Shown: positions 36,909 through 46,010 of the stretch, piece after piece
How the letters are laid out: every line of letters begins with the position of its first letter
Position numbering within the stretch: the first letter of the stretch is position 1
From: Paraburkholderia caffeinilytica
Lineage (GTDB): Bacteria > Pseudomonadota > Gammaproteobacteria > Burkholderiales > Burkholderiaceae
Reading direction: 5' to 3'
Assembly: GCF_003368325.1 (NCBI RefSeq)
Contig: NZ_CP031467.1
Coordinates: 806,001 to 870,000, forward strand
DNA length: 64,000 bases
Program-made: the position numbers and the translations under genes
The notes under the pieces: generated by a model
Told to the model about the DNA's origin: nothing
The model's database searches: none
Seen by the model: the letters and a program-made list of their open reading frames with translations, nothing else

Positions 36909-37708
36909 ATCGTGACCTCATCGAATATCGCCACGGCGCGCGTCCAGCCAGCCGAGGCGCCGCGAATCTTGTGGGGAAAACAGCTAATGGTGAAGCCATG
37001 CGGCGGCAGCGCTTCGAGGTTGTGCAGCTTCTCGAGATGGCAATAGCCGATGTCGCGGCCCGCCTTATGGCCCTCCCAGATCAGAGAAACGTCGCCGGTT
37101 TCGGCAATCTTCTTCGCCGTGTACGAAAAAGGCGCATCCCAGCTCCATGCATCGGTGCCGGTCAATCGCACGCCGCGCTCGAGCAGGTACATGGTGGCCT
37201 CGTAGCCCATTCCGCAACCGGCATTGACGTAGTCGCCATGTCCGTAGCGCGAACCGGCTCGCGTGTTCACGACGACGATGTCGAGCGGCTCGAGTTGATG
37301 GCCGATGCGCGCGAGCTCTTGTTCGACGTCGGCTGCGGTCGCGACATAGCCATCCGGGAAGTGACGAAAGTCGAGCTTCACGCCCGGCTGAAAGCACCAT
37401 TCGAGCGGGACCTCGTCGATGGTGGCCGAAGCCTTCGGGCCGCCGAGGCTCGCGTCCATCGTCGAATGGAAATGCCAGGGCGCGTCGAGGTGCGTGCCGC
37501 TGTGCGTTGTCAGCGTGACCCATTCGGCTGCGGCCGCTTCGCCATCGGGGAAGTCTTCGCGCTTCGTTCCCGGCAGCATCGCCATGAATTCGCCTACCGT
37601 ATCGGCATGCTTCTGGTAGGTGATTTTCGGCGCGAGCGGCGGCGGGTCCGAGAGCACGTCGTTTTCGAGGTAAATCGAGAGATCGATAAAGCGTCGATTC
37701 GGTTTCAT
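36905..37708 (-). CDS. Cyclase family protein (metal-dependent hydrolase, kynurenine-formamidase-like)
   Basis: A 267-residue member of the cyclase superfamily. The diagnostic metal motif HxGTHxDxPxHF appears as THSGTHLDAPWHF at about residues 73-85. Relatives hydrolyse N-formylkynurenine, isatin or related amides and lactones. The start MKPNRRFIDLSIYLENDV at 37708 overlaps the MFS stop as ATGA. In this cluster it might open a lactone or amide formed after ring cleavage; that is inference. Confidence 0.88.
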   Translation of the reverse strand: MKPNRRFIDLSIYLENDVLSDPPPLAPKITYQKHADTVGEFMAMLPGTKREDFPDGEAAAAEWVTLTTHSGTHLDAPWHFHSTMDASLGGPKASATIDEVPLEWCFQPGVKLDFRHFPDGYVATAADVEQELARIGHQLEPLDIVVVNTRAGSRYGHGDYVNAGCGMGYEATMYLLERGVRLTGTDAWSWDAPFSYTAKKIAETGDVSLIWEGHKAGRDIGYCHLEKLHNLEALPPHGFTISCFPHKIRGASAGWTRAVAIFDEVTI

Positions 37709-38910
37709 CCCGCGACTCCCGTAGTAGGCGCACGAGGAGCAAGCCGTGCAAAGCAGGCGATCGCGACCGCGGCAATCGCCACCGCCGCCGCACCGAGACT
37801 GCCGTAACCGGAAAGCTTGACGAGCGTGCCGCCGAGAATCGGGCCGATCGCGGCGCCCGTCATCAGCATCGCGGGCGTCGCCGCAACCGCGCGGCCGGTC
37901 CTGTCGAGGCGTGCGAGCATGCCGAACGCAAAGGTATGCGTGAAGATCATCACCGCCGCGAAGACCGACGTGGAAGCCGCATACGGAGCGAAGGCGCTGC
38001 TCTCTGTGACGATCAACGCGATGACGGCCTGCATCAGCGCCCCGCACTGCACGACGCGCACGCCGGGCAGGCGCGCTTCGAGCAAGCCCGCGAGCGGCGC
38101 GGGTAGCAGGTTGACGAGACCCAGCGCGATGAGCACGCCCGTCACGGCGGAAAAGCCGAAGCCGCGATCGAGTCCGATGCGCTGCACGAAAGCGAACACC
38201 ATGGCTTGCGTGAGTCCCATGCAGGCGACGCCGAGCATGCCGAACCAGACCGCGCGATCGAGCGGCGACTCTGTTCGCGCCGCGCCGGTATCGCGTGTGC
38301 GGGTCGCCGGGAACGCTGCCGCGGACATCAGCGCGGCGACGACCATTACGCCGGCGAACACGTCGAAAAGCGCCTTGCCGCCTCTCGCCGCGATCAACAC
38401 CGGCGTCGCGCCGAGAAATGCGATGGCAAAACATCCCAGCGACAACCCGGCAATCGCGAAGAGCCGGTGCGGGTTGCGGCTGCGGCCGATGGCTCCGTGA
38501 GTCACGCTCAGGCTGCTTCCAACCGCAAGCCCGGCCACGAGATGCAGAGCGGCCATCAACTCATAACGGTCGATCGCCGCCGCAATCGCGAATGCCGCGG
38601 CCGCGACACCGAAGCCGGCCGGTGCGATGAAGCGCGCCTGCAAGCGGTTCAGTCGGGGCGACAGGAAAACGCTGCTCGCGACCGCGCCAGCCAGAAACAG
38701 CGTGGCCAGCGAACCCGCCTGCTGCGGATCGAGATGATAGTCGCCGATCAGTGTGCCGACCCAGACAGGCAACGCGACGAGGTCCACCATGCCGGCGCAA
38801 TGCGCGACGAGCAGCGCCAGCACGCCCAGTCCGCCGTATCGCGTACCCGCGTGAGCGCTGGCTTGCGCGGCCGGTTCTTGCGCGGCATCCGCTGTGATGT
38901 TCTGTGCCAT
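37705..38910 (-). CDS. MFS transporter of the unknown catabolic cluster
   Basis: A 401-residue inner-membrane protein with about 12 hydrophobic segments. It starts with a short hydrophilic N-terminus (MAQNITADAAQEPAAQAS) and contains MFS-like loops such as GRSRNPHRLFAI between helices 4 and 5. Its place between the monooxygenase gene and hydrolase genes suggests uptake of the aromatic substrate. Its stop overlaps the start of the cyclase gene. No subfamily assignment is possible by eye. Confidence 0.85.
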   Translation of the reverse strand: MAQNITADAAQEPAAQASAHAGTRYGGLGVLALLVAHCAGMVDLVALPVWVGTLIGDYHLDPQQAGSLATLFLAGAVASSVFLSPRLNRLQARFIAPAGFGVAAAAFAIAAAIDRYELMAALHLVAGLAVGSSLSVTHGAIGRSRNPHRLFAIAGLSLGCFAIAFLGATPVLIAARGGKALFDVFAGVMVVAALMSAAAFPATRTRDTGAARTESPLDRAVWFGMLGVACMGLTQAMVFAFVQRIGLDRGFGFSAVTGVLIALGLVNLLPAPLAGLLEARLPGVRVVQCGALMQAVIALIVTESSAFAPYAASTSVFAAVMIFTHTFAFGMLARLDRTGRAVAATPAMLMTGAAIGPILGGTLVKLSGYGSLGAAAVAIAAVAIACFARLAPRAPTTGVAG

Positions 38911-38940
38911 GTGTTCGTTCTCCTTCTCAGATCGGCTGTG

Positions 38941-40068
38941 TCAGATCGGTTGGGCCAGGCTCATCAGCGTCTCGCGCATGATCTGGGCGTGTTCCGCCTT
39001 GTCGCCGCCGCAAATCTCGATTTCACCGAGCCGGCCGGAGTTCTCCACGACGATGCGGCAGCGTTCCCAACGGCGCGCCTGGAACGCGAGCAAGGCCGCT
39101 TCGAGCGTCGCACCACGGCCGAGTTCTTCTGCGAGCACGATGCCGTCCTCGACGCCGATGCCCGCGCCGGCAGCCATATGGGGCGTCGTCGCATGCACCG
39201 CATCGCCGACCAGCACCACGCGGCCCGCAAACCACGGCTGCGGCACCAGCAGCCGTTCCAGCGGCCGGTAGATGACGGTCGAATGCGACCCGATCTGAGC
39301 GCGGATGGACTGCACCAGCGGCGCGCTGAAAGGCGCCAGCAGATCGCGCAGCATCTGTGGCCAGTGCTGGGGATCGAGGCGCTCGTTGGCCGGACGATCC
39401 TCGGTGACGAAGACGTACATCTCGTCGTGCGAAACGGGGTTCACGCCGGCCTTGACCTTGTGACCCATCCACATCGTCGCGCAGGTGATCTCGGCCGGCC
39501 GCGGCACGACTGCGCGCCAGATGCCCTGGCCGGTATAGCGCGGCTGGGGCGCGTCGGGAAACACGGCCTGGCGCACTTTGGAGTAGAGACCATCGGCGCC
39601 GATCACGAGGTCGTACGTGGCCCGCGTGCCGTCGGTCAGCGTCACGTCGACGCCGTCGTCCCGCTGCACGATTTCGGAGAACGTGCAGCCGAGGCGCACA
39701 TGCACGCCTGCTGCCCGCGTGGCCTCGGCAAGAATGTCGGCCAGCACCGGCCGCATGATCGCGCCGCCGCCCGGAATCTCGGGGCCGGCCACGCGAGGCG
39801 TCGGCAGTTGTCCCAACGGCGCACCGGCCGATGTGAAAAGATTCACGCCGTCGCCGCAGAAGCCTCGTTCCATCACCGCATCGACGACGCCGATCGTCTT
39901 CAACGCGCGCAGCGTCGGGCCGCCGATGCTGATGCCGGCGCCATAAGCGCGCCACTCGCGATCGATCTCCACGAGATCGACCTTCAGCCCCTGCTTGACG
40001 CATTGAATCGCGGTGGCCATGCCGGAAAAGCCGCCCCCCACTATGAGGACATGCCGAACGGAAGTCAT
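38941..40068 (-). CDS. FAD-dependent aromatic hydroxylase (PHBH/UbiH class A monooxygenase)
   Basis: A 375-residue single-component flavin monooxygenase. The start MTSVRHVLIVGGGFSGMATA at 40068 puts the FAD-binding GxGxxG at about 10-15; GGAGACACC precedes it. The DG motif is VIGADGLYSKVRQ and the GD motif is VVLVGDAVHATTPHMAAGAG, both standard in the class. It should hydroxylate a phenolic or N-heteroaromatic ring with NAD(P)H and oxygen, preparing it for the extradiol dioxygenase encoded upstream. A 131-base gap containing nothing recognised separates it from the Rieske gene. Confidence 0.9.
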   Translation of the reverse strand: MTSVRHVLIVGGGFSGMATAIQCVKQGLKVDLVEIDREWRAYGAGISIGGPTLRALKTIGVVDAVMERGFCGDGVNLFTSAGAPLGQLPTPRVAGPEIPGGGAIMRPVLADILAEATRAAGVHVRLGCTFSEIVQRDDGVDVTLTDGTRATYDLVIGADGLYSKVRQAVFPDAPQPRYTGQGIWRAVVPRPAEITCATMWMGHKVKAGVNPVSHDEMYVFVTEDRPANERLDPQHWPQMLRDLLAPFSAPLVQSIRAQIGSHSTVIYRPLERLLVPQPWFAGRVVLVGDAVHATTPHMAAGAGIGVEDGIVLAEELGRGATLEAALLAFQARRWERCRIVVENSGRLGEIEICGGDKAEHAQIMRETLMSLAQPI

Positions 40069-40199
40069 GCTGGTGTCTCCTGATTTCAACTCCGCCCCCG
40101 CGATCGTCGTACGCGGGCGCGCTTTCTGTTTCTGAATGTCGAGTGCGGGGTGTGCCGATGGGCATGTGCCGCCGCACTTCCTTGCTTGCGCTCCACGCA

Positions 40200-40613
40200 C
40201 TATGTTTCGTCTTCGTCTTCGCCTTCGCCCTCACTCCCGCCACGTCGTGAAGCAAAAGCCAGTGGTACGAAAACGCTGACGTCGCCGTCTTCCGACACCG
40301 TCGTATCGAGCCGCATCAACCGTTGGCCCATGCACGGTCCCACGAGACACTCGCCGGTCGCGATATCGAACTGCGCCCCGTGCGCGTGACAGACAATGCG
40401 GGTGCCGTCGCCGTTCAGGTAGGCATCCTTACGCCAGGCCATCGGCGTGTTGCCGTAATGCGGACACGCGTCCAGATACGCAAATACCTCGCCGTTACGC
40501 CGAACGAGCAGCAACGTATCGCGTCCCTGCCCTGCATGATCGAAGCCGCGCGAGCCTGGGTCGTCTAGTTCATCGAACCGGGCGAGCCGGATCGACAAGG
40601 CGGCAACTGACAT
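40200..40613 (-). CDS. Rieske 2Fe-2S ferredoxin with an acidic tail
   Basis: A 137-residue Rieske protein. Ligands are Cys50 and His52 (ACPHYGNTP) and Cys75 and His78 (VCHAHGAQFD). It is small enough to be a stand-alone ferredoxin, not an oxygenase subunit. The C-terminus is unusual: GGSEGEGEDEDET, strongly acidic. No Rieske oxygenase or ferredoxin reductase gene is seen in the window, so its redox partner is unclear. It lies 15 bases downstream of the extradiol dioxygenase gene. Confidence 0.9.
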   Translation of the reverse strand: MSVAALSIRLARFDELDDPGSRGFDHAGQGRDTLLLVRRNGEVFAYLDACPHYGNTPMAWRKDAYLNGDGTRIVCHAHGAQFDIATGECLVGPCMGQRLMRLDTTVSEDGDVSVFVPLAFASRRGGSEGEGEDEDET

Positions 40614-40627
40614 AGCGGAGCCTCCCG

Positions 40628-41572
40628 TTAACCGGCCGGTGCAGCCGGAGGTCCGCCAGGCGCCCATTTCTCGCGAGGCTGGAACAGGAACAACTGCGAA
40701 GCGTCCGCACCCATCGGCGCCGCGCGCGCGGTCCAGTCGTCGTCGTGAAGGTCCATGTCCGCGTCGTACTCGACGTGGCAACCCAGCGGGCTGTTGAAGT
40801 ACCAGAACCAGTTCGAGCCGAACCGGTGGCGCCCCGGCCCCCAGAATGACTGATAGCCCTTCTCCACGAAGCGCGTGCCGGCTTGCATGACCTCGGTCGG
40901 TCCGCCCATATGGAAAGTGAAGTGCTCGCAGCCTTTCATGAACGGCGGCGTCTGGATCATGAACAGCGTGTGATGATCGAGCGTGCCTGCCGGCCGCAGA
41001 AACGGCCCGACACCGGTGAAGCGGTCCGAGCAGCGAAAGCCCAGACGTTCGACGTAAAACGCTTCCGCCTTGTCGGCGTCAGGCACGAAATAAACGACAT
41101 GCGAAAGCGAGCGAGGCGTGAGATCGACTCCGTCGTCCACGCCCACCACGTTCGGCGCTCGTTGCGCCGGCGCGCCGGGTGCGTTGACGGTTTCCGCGGG
41201 CAGCGCGAGCGAACGCCTCACCGTGATCTGGAAGCCGAGTGCAAAACCCATGTCGTCGACGGATTCGATCGACCCGTCCGCGAGCCGCCGCACTTCACGA
41301 TCCCGTTGCAGTTCGGCCGCGATGGCGTGCAGCGTTGCGGCGTCGGCCACGCCATAGGTGGTCTTGCGCAACATGCTTCCCGTGGCGAGCGCGGGCGGCA
41401 AAGCCGGATCGTCGGCGCGGCGGATTTCGATTGCGGTGCCGTCGAGCGCTTCGAAGCGGCCGCCGGTTTCACCAGCATGGACGGGCACGAGGCCGTAGTC
41501 GAGAAGGTACTGGTTGCAGCTTGCCACGTCGTCCACGCCGAAGACGAGCGTATCGGGTCCGATGATGTTCAT
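40628..41572 (-). CDS. Type I extradiol (VOC) ring-cleavage dioxygenase
   Basis: A 314-residue two-domain vicinal-oxygen-chelate protein. The C-terminal domain carries a 2-His-1-carboxylate iron site: His158 (SLSHVVYF), His217 (GCEHFTF) and Glu268 (CHVEYDAD). The segment GPGRHRFGSNWFWYFNSPLG resembles the BphC-type active-site lid. It should split a catechol-like ring next to the hydroxyl pair. The N-terminal domain is degenerate, as in most of the family. It is 28 bases downstream of the C-C hydrolase-like gene. Confidence 0.87.
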   Translation of the reverse strand: MNIIGPDTLVFGVDDVASCNQYLLDYGLVPVHAGETGGRFEALDGTAIEIRRADDPALPPALATGSMLRKTTYGVADAATLHAIAAELQRDREVRRLADGSIESVDDMGFALGFQITVRRSLALPAETVNAPGAPAQRAPNVVGVDDGVDLTPRSLSHVVYFVPDADKAEAFYVERLGFRCSDRFTGVGPFLRPAGTLDHHTLFMIQTPPFMKGCEHFTFHMGGPTEVMQAGTRFVEKGYQSFWGPGRHRFGSNWFWYFNSPLGCHVEYDADMDLHDDDWTARAAPMGADASQLFLFQPREKWAPGGPPAAPAG

Positions 41573-41600
41573 GAGCGCGAGTTCAAGTTAAAGGAATGGG

Positions 41601-42761
41601 TCAAAGAGCGGTATGCCCGCCTAGGGTTTCGGCCACCCAGTCGGCGATGTAGTGGCCTGCGTTGATCGAATTGTCGAAGCTGGAGTGCTGGACTCCGCCT
41701 TCGCGATCGGTAAAGATCTTCAGCTCGCGCTTCGGACTGTTCACGAGCTGTTCGTAGGTGCGATGCGCCCACGCCACGGGAATCTGCGAATCCTTCTCGC
41801 CATGCGTCACGAGAAACGGCACCTGGATGCGATCGAGCACGCCGTCGAGATGAACGTTTTCCGCGATCTGCATGAACTCGTCAGTGTCCTTCGCGCCCCA
41901 CACCCAGCAGACGTGTTTCCAGTAATGCGGCACCGGGAAGTTGCCTTCGCGCAGCTGGCGCTTTTTCTGCACGTCGCGCCAGTCGTGATTCGCGCCCCAC
42001 ACGACACCGCACGCGAAGCGCGGCTCGAAAGCCACTGCGCGCGGACAGTAATAGCCGCCGAGCGAGACGCCTTCCATGCCGATGCGCTTGTGATCGATGT
42101 CGTCGCGCGTCTCGAGCCAGTCCACGATCCTGCTTGCCCACGACTCGGCGTTGTACACGGCATGCAGGCCTTCGAGACGGAGCGCCTCGCCGGTGCCGGG
42201 CTGATCCACGATCAGCGACGACACCCCGCGCGCCGCCAGCCACGCCGGCAAGCCGACGAGGTATTTCATTTCCTTCGTCGAATCGAGTCCGTTCACCTGC
42301 ACGAGCAACGGGCTGCGAGCGCCTGCGCCCTTCGCCTTGACGAGCAAGCCGGAAAGACGGCTATCGCCGTACGGAATCGTCACGCGCTCGCAGTCCTCGC
42401 CGAGCAGCGCGACGCCCTTTGCGAACGTATCGAGCGAGCGCCGGTACAGATCGATGCGTCCCGGCGCGTCATGCGCCTGCAGCCGTTCGCAGGTGATCAG
42501 ATAGATGGCCGCGCGCTTGAGCTTTTCACCGGCCGACAACAGCCTGCCCTTCGCTTCGTCCTCGCTCGCGAGATCGCAAAGACGATCGGCCATGCTCGAC
42601 CATACTTGCCTGAAGGCGCGGGTTCCTTCCGCATCGGGCTGCTTCGCGGCCTCCTGCAAAGGCGCGCACATGACCTCGATTTCGCCGATGCGCGCGCCCA
42701 TCTCGATCGCGAGATCGACGGAGAGGTTCCAGACGTAGTTCGTGGGAAAGTAACGAAACAT
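41601..42761 (-). CDS. Alpha/beta hydrolase related to 2,6-dihydroxypseudooxynicotine hydrolase
   Basis: A 386-residue hydrolase with a helical N-terminal cap of about 120 residues and then the hydrolase core. The triad is Ser233 (GVSLGG), Asp324 (GEKDSQIP) and His359 (GVQHSSFD). Overall plan and motifs fit the family of 2,6-dihydroxypseudooxynicotine hydrolase and FrsA-like enzymes; the former splits a C-C bond in a 1,3-diketone-like compound. Start 42761 gives MFRYFPTNYVWNLSVDL. Probable role: hydrolysis of a side chain or ring-cleavage product in this pathway. Confidence 0.85.
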   Translation of the reverse strand: MFRYFPTNYVWNLSVDLAIEMGARIGEIEVMCAPLQEAAKQPDAEGTRAFRQVWSSMADRLCDLASEDEAKGRLLSAGEKLKRAAIYLITCERLQAHDAPGRIDLYRRSLDTFAKGVALLGEDCERVTIPYGDSRLSGLLVKAKGAGARSPLLVQVNGLDSTKEMKYLVGLPAWLAARGVSSLIVDQPGTGEALRLEGLHAVYNAESWASRIVDWLETRDDIDHKRIGMEGVSLGGYYCPRAVAFEPRFACGVVWGANHDWRDVQKKRQLREGNFPVPHYWKHVCWVWGAKDTDEFMQIAENVHLDGVLDRIQVPFLVTHGEKDSQIPVAWAHRTYEQLVNSPKRELKIFTDREGGVQHSSFDNSINAGHYIADWVAETLGGHTAL

Positions 42762-42781
42762 GCAAGTCCTTCGGAGATTGA

Positions 42782-43717
42782 TTAGTTGCCCGCAGCAGGT
42801 CCGGGCGGTTTCGCCCACAACGGGATCGCGATGTTCAGCCAGATCGCGTTGCTCTTCGACGTGTTGGCCGCATAGAGGCCCTGCTGATAGTTGAGGTTGA
42901 TATTGAACGCCCCGCCGTCGTATACGATTGACGGCCCGAGTGCGAGCGTCTTCGCCCGGTTGCCGGCGATCACCGAACCGTTCTGGCGATCGTCGGTGAA
43001 CTGGTTCAGGTACGCGCCGACGAGGCCGAGCTTCCACTTGCCGATATTCCATCCGGCCTCGAATTCGCTCACGCTTGCCGTGCCGGAACGGTAATTCGTG
43101 TCGCCGTTTTCGCGATTGATCAGCAGGCGGTTGGCGAGGCCCACGTCGATACCGTTCGGCGCGTTGTAGCGCAGCGAGACCACCGGTTGCAGGGACGTAT
43201 AGCCCACCGCCACGCTCGCCTTCGTCGGGCTATAGGAACCGGTCTCGAACGCAATATCGAAACCGCTGGTGAACGTCAGATTCTGCGCGAGCTTCCAGGT
43301 CAGAATGACAGGCGACAGCGTGATGCTCGAAAGACCGTTCTGCGTATCCTTCTGCCCAAGCACATTCGTATGCAGCGAGACGAACGGCAGCACCAGCTGC
43401 GAGTACACATTGGCGCCCAGCACGGTAAACGGGTATGAGGCGAGCAGACGCGTCGTCGCCGAGAATGCGGAGGTATGGAACGGAATCGGCAGCTTCTCGC
43501 CGTTGTTGCCATACAGCCCATTGGAGAAGCTGTAATTGAACTGCTCGAGGGCGAACAGTCCGGGTATCGGCGGCATTTCCGCGATGTTCGTACCCACTGC
43601 GTCCGCCGGATAGGGAGAAACCCCGCCCTCCAGGGCACAGGCGTTTTGCGATCCCAGCGCGGCCAGCATCATGCAGCCTACGGAAGCGGCGGCAGCCGCG
43701 GCAAATCCTCTACGCAA
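42782..43717 (-). CDS. SphA-like outer-membrane protein leading the catabolic operon, TTG start
   Basis: An outer-membrane beta-barrel of the COG4313 family, about 311 residues from the TTG at 43717. I prefer TTG because GAGGAGACGAAA lies immediately before it and it leaves a clean signal peptide (LRRGFAAAAAASVGCMMLAA); the ATG at 43777 adds 20 charged residues. Typical segments are YSFSNGLYGNNG and SPVILTWKLAQNLTF. It probably lets a hydrophobic aromatic substrate through the outer membrane. It is a paralogue of the gene at 33227-34192. Confidence 0.78.
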   Translation of the reverse strand: MRRGFAAAAAASVGCMMLAALGSQNACALEGGVSPYPADAVGTNIAEMPPIPGLFALEQFNYSFSNGLYGNNGEKLPIPFHTSAFSATTRLLASYPFTVLGANVYSQLVLPFVSLHTNVLGQKDTQNGLSSITLSPVILTWKLAQNLTFTSGFDIAFETGSYSPTKASVAVGYTSLQPVVSLRYNAPNGIDVGLANRLLINRENGDTNYRSGTASVSEFEAGWNIGKWKLGLVGAYLNQFTDDRQNGSVIAGNRAKTLALGPSIVYDGGAFNINLNYQQGLYAANTSKSNAIWLNIAIPLWAKPPGPAAGN

Positions 43718-43897
43718 TTTCGTCTCCTCATCGCCGACGCCTCGTTGGGCCTGTCGGGCATGTCTCTTATCGTTCAATGGATGCAGCGAAGCACGGATAC
43801 GGCGGCGTCAGCGCTGCAAGCGGCATCCCGATGCACGTGGTTGAATTCAATCGTCTCGGGATGGGCTTTAGATTAAGATGCGCTCGCGTAGCACTCA

Positions 43898-43914
43898 AAT
43901 GGATTGCATCCATT
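43898..43914. promoter_or_regulatory. LysR-type T-N11-A palindrome in the 43718-44021 divergent gap
   Basis: AATGGATTGCATCCATT is a perfect 7-bp inverted repeat with a 3-base centre and includes the T-N11-A spacing typical of LysR sites. A related half-site AATGGATGCA occurs at 43776-43785, near the outer-membrane gene. The rest of the 304-base gap shows no gene. Confidence 0.62.
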
Positions 43915-44021
43915 CGGTGTATGGGCGGCCTGAATACTTTTGGTAAAAACCCTAATGCCGGCCGGCACCGACATGCAACCGCACCGACATGCGCAACGGA
44001 CAATGAACGGAGACCGCGCCC

Positions 44022-44945
44022 ATGCGCTTCAACAAGCTTGATCTGAATCTGCTCGTGGCACTCGACGCTTTGTTGACCGAAGAAAGCATCAGCCGCGCGG
44101 CCGAGAAAATTCACCTGAGCCAGTCCGCGATGAGCAACGCGCTCGCGCGGCTGCGCGAATATTTCGACGACGAGTTGCTGGTCCAGGTCGGCCGCAAGAT
44201 GGAACTCACGTCACGCGCCGAAGGGTTGAAGGATGCCGTGCGCGATATTCTGGTTCGCGTCGACGCGACCGTCGCCGCGCAGCCGCAGTTCGTGCCGGCG
44301 CAGTCGAACCGGCTGTTCCGGCTGCTGGTATCCGACTACACGATGATGACGCTGATGCCGCACGTGCTCGAACTCGCCTATCGGCACGCGCCCGGCGTGC
44401 GCTTCGATTTGCGGCCTCAGGTCTCGAACCCGCAACGCGTGCTCGAGCGCGGCGAAGCGGATCTGCTGATCATCCCCAAGGACTTTTGCTCGACGGAACA
44501 TCCATCGGAAATGTTGTTTGAAGAATCGTTCTGCTGCGTGCTGTGGAATCAAAGCAGCCTGGTCGGCGACGACATGACCGCCGAGCGCTATATGGCGGCC
44601 GGCCACGTGGTCGTGCATCCCGGCGACGGCATTGCGCTCGAAGACTCGTTCATGCAACGACTCGGCATGGCACGGCGCGTCGAGGCGAGCACCTTCAGCT
44701 TCCTGTCGCCGGCCCATCTTGTAGTCGGCACGCACCGTATCGCGACGATGCATTTCCGGCTCGCGAAACTGGCCGCACGCTCCTTGCCGGTCACGATACG
44801 CACGATGCCCGTGACGATGCCAAAGATGGAACAATGCATGCAATGGCACAAACATCGCACGTCGGACCAGGGCATCGCGTGGGTGCGCACGCTGCTGAAA
44901 GAGGCGGTGCTCACGATGGACAGCGCGCCGGACGCAGCGGCATGA
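44022..44945 (+). CDS. LysR-family regulator 1 of the unknown catabolic cluster (NodD/NahR-like)
   Basis: A 307-residue LysR regulator with the NodD/NahR-like N-terminus MRFNKLDLNLLVALDALLTE and helix-turn-helix SISRAAEKIHLSQSAMSNAL. Such proteins usually respond to aromatic compounds. It is divergent from the ten-gene operon across a gap holding a T-N11-A palindrome at 43898-43914, so it is the best candidate activator. Its stop overlaps the start of a second LysR gene (ATGA). Confidence 0.9.
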   Translation: MRFNKLDLNLLVALDALLTEESISRAAEKIHLSQSAMSNALARLREYFDDELLVQVGRKMELTSRAEGLKDAVRDILVRVDATVAAQPQFVPAQSNRLFRLLVSDYTMMTLMPHVLELAYRHAPGVRFDLRPQVSNPQRVLERGEADLLIIPKDFCSTEHPSEMLFEESFCCVLWNQSSLVGDDMTAERYMAAGHVVVHPGDGIALEDSFMQRLGMARRVEASTFSFLSPAHLVVGTHRIATMHFRLAKLAARSLPVTIRTMPVTMPKMEQCMQWHKHRTSDQGIAWVRTLLKEAVLTMDSAPDAAA

Positions 44946-45907
44946 ACGCCCCCACAAGCAGAAAGCGCACAACGAGCGCGAAGGTCGACGTGCAGCCTGG
45001 CGCCGCTGCGCCATCCATTCTCGACCCGCGATGGCTGGTGTTCGCGCGCGTGGCGGACCTGGGCAGTCTCAGCAAGGCTGCCATCGCCCTCGACATGCCG
45101 CAGTCGCTCGTCAGCCGAAACATCGCTCTGCTGGAACAGCAATGCGGCGAGCGGCTCTTTCGACGCACGGGGCGCGGCGTCGTTCTCACCGAGTTCGGCG
45201 ACTATGTGCTGCCGCGCGTCGCGCATCTCGCGCAATACGCAGACGCCCTCTCCGACGACATCCGCAGCGCGCGTGGTCAGCCGAACGGCGAGGTGCTGGT
45301 GGGATTGCTGCCTTCGGCGGTCGATCAGCTTGCCGGTCCGTTGTTCGCGTCGGTAAAAAACGAACTGCCCGGCGTCAGGCTTCATCTTGTCGAAGGCGCC
45401 AGCGCGCAACTCGAAGAGCAGCTCCACGAAGGCCGTCTCGACATGGCCGTGGTGCTGCGCGACGACGAGGCCAGCGTCAAGGACGCTCACGTGCTCGCCA
45501 AAGTGCCGCTCAATCTCGTGGGCCGCCGCGAAGACGCGCGGGTCGGCAAGAAGGATGTTCCGCTCGCCGCACTTTCCGGCATACCGCTCGTTGTGCCGGG
45601 CCGTCCGCATCCGTTGCGCGGGCGTCTCGATCGACTCGCCGTCGACCACTCGCTGACGCTGCAAGTAGCCGTCGAAGTCGATTCGGTGCGCTTGCAGTAC
45701 GAAATTGTCGCAGCGGGAGGAGGCTATGCGATTGCTTCCGTGCTGCCCGGCCGGCTCGATCCGCGCCTCGCCTCGTCGCGGATCGTCAGCCCCATGCTCG
45801 AACGCTTTGTGGTGCTGGCGGACACGCCGCGCCGTCCGCATACGCGCGCCACTCGCGCGGTGCGGCGTTTGATAGAAGGTCTCGGTGCATTTGCACAGAC
45901 GGCCTGA
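44942..45907 (+). CDS. LysR-family regulator 2, translationally coupled to the first
   Basis: A 321-residue LysR protein of the Nac/CynR-like group with a 27-residue basic extension (MNAPTSRKRTTSAKVDV) before its helix-turn-helix SLSKAAIALDMPQSLVSRNI. The effector half includes EVLVGLLPSAVDQLAGPL. The ATG overlaps the stop of LysR 1, so the two are co-translated, an unusual arrangement for LysR genes. It may control the ornithine-cyclodeaminase-like gene, aldolase and dehydrogenase genes downstream, or act with LysR 1. Confidence 0.88.
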   Translation: MNAPTSRKRTTSAKVDVQPGAAAPSILDPRWLVFARVADLGSLSKAAIALDMPQSLVSRNIALLEQQCGERLFRRTGRGVVLTEFGDYVLPRVAHLAQYADALSDDIRSARGQPNGEVLVGLLPSAVDQLAGPLFASVKNELPGVRLHLVEGASAQLEEQLHEGRLDMAVVLRDDEASVKDAHVLAKVPLNLVGRREDARVGKKDVPLAALSGIPLVVPGRPHPLRGRLDRLAVDHSLTLQVAVEVDSVRLQYEIVAAGGGYAIASVLPGRLDPRLASSRIVSPMLERFVVLADTPRRPHTRATRAVRRLIEGLGAFAQTA

Positions 45908-46010
45908 TTCCGTTATCGACGAAATGCATATCTGCTTTCCACCCTGAGCAGTACACGCAAGCGGACGTGGTCCCTATAGTGCGTGGGTCATTCACACCCA
46001 AGCCCACACC

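Noticed and set aside
38206..40083. A 625-codon open frame on the plus strand opposite the MFS and FAD monooxygenase genes
   Set aside because: Arginine/histidine-rich translation with no motif; the minus strand carries clear MFS and flavoprotein genes. It is a by-product of high GC third positions.
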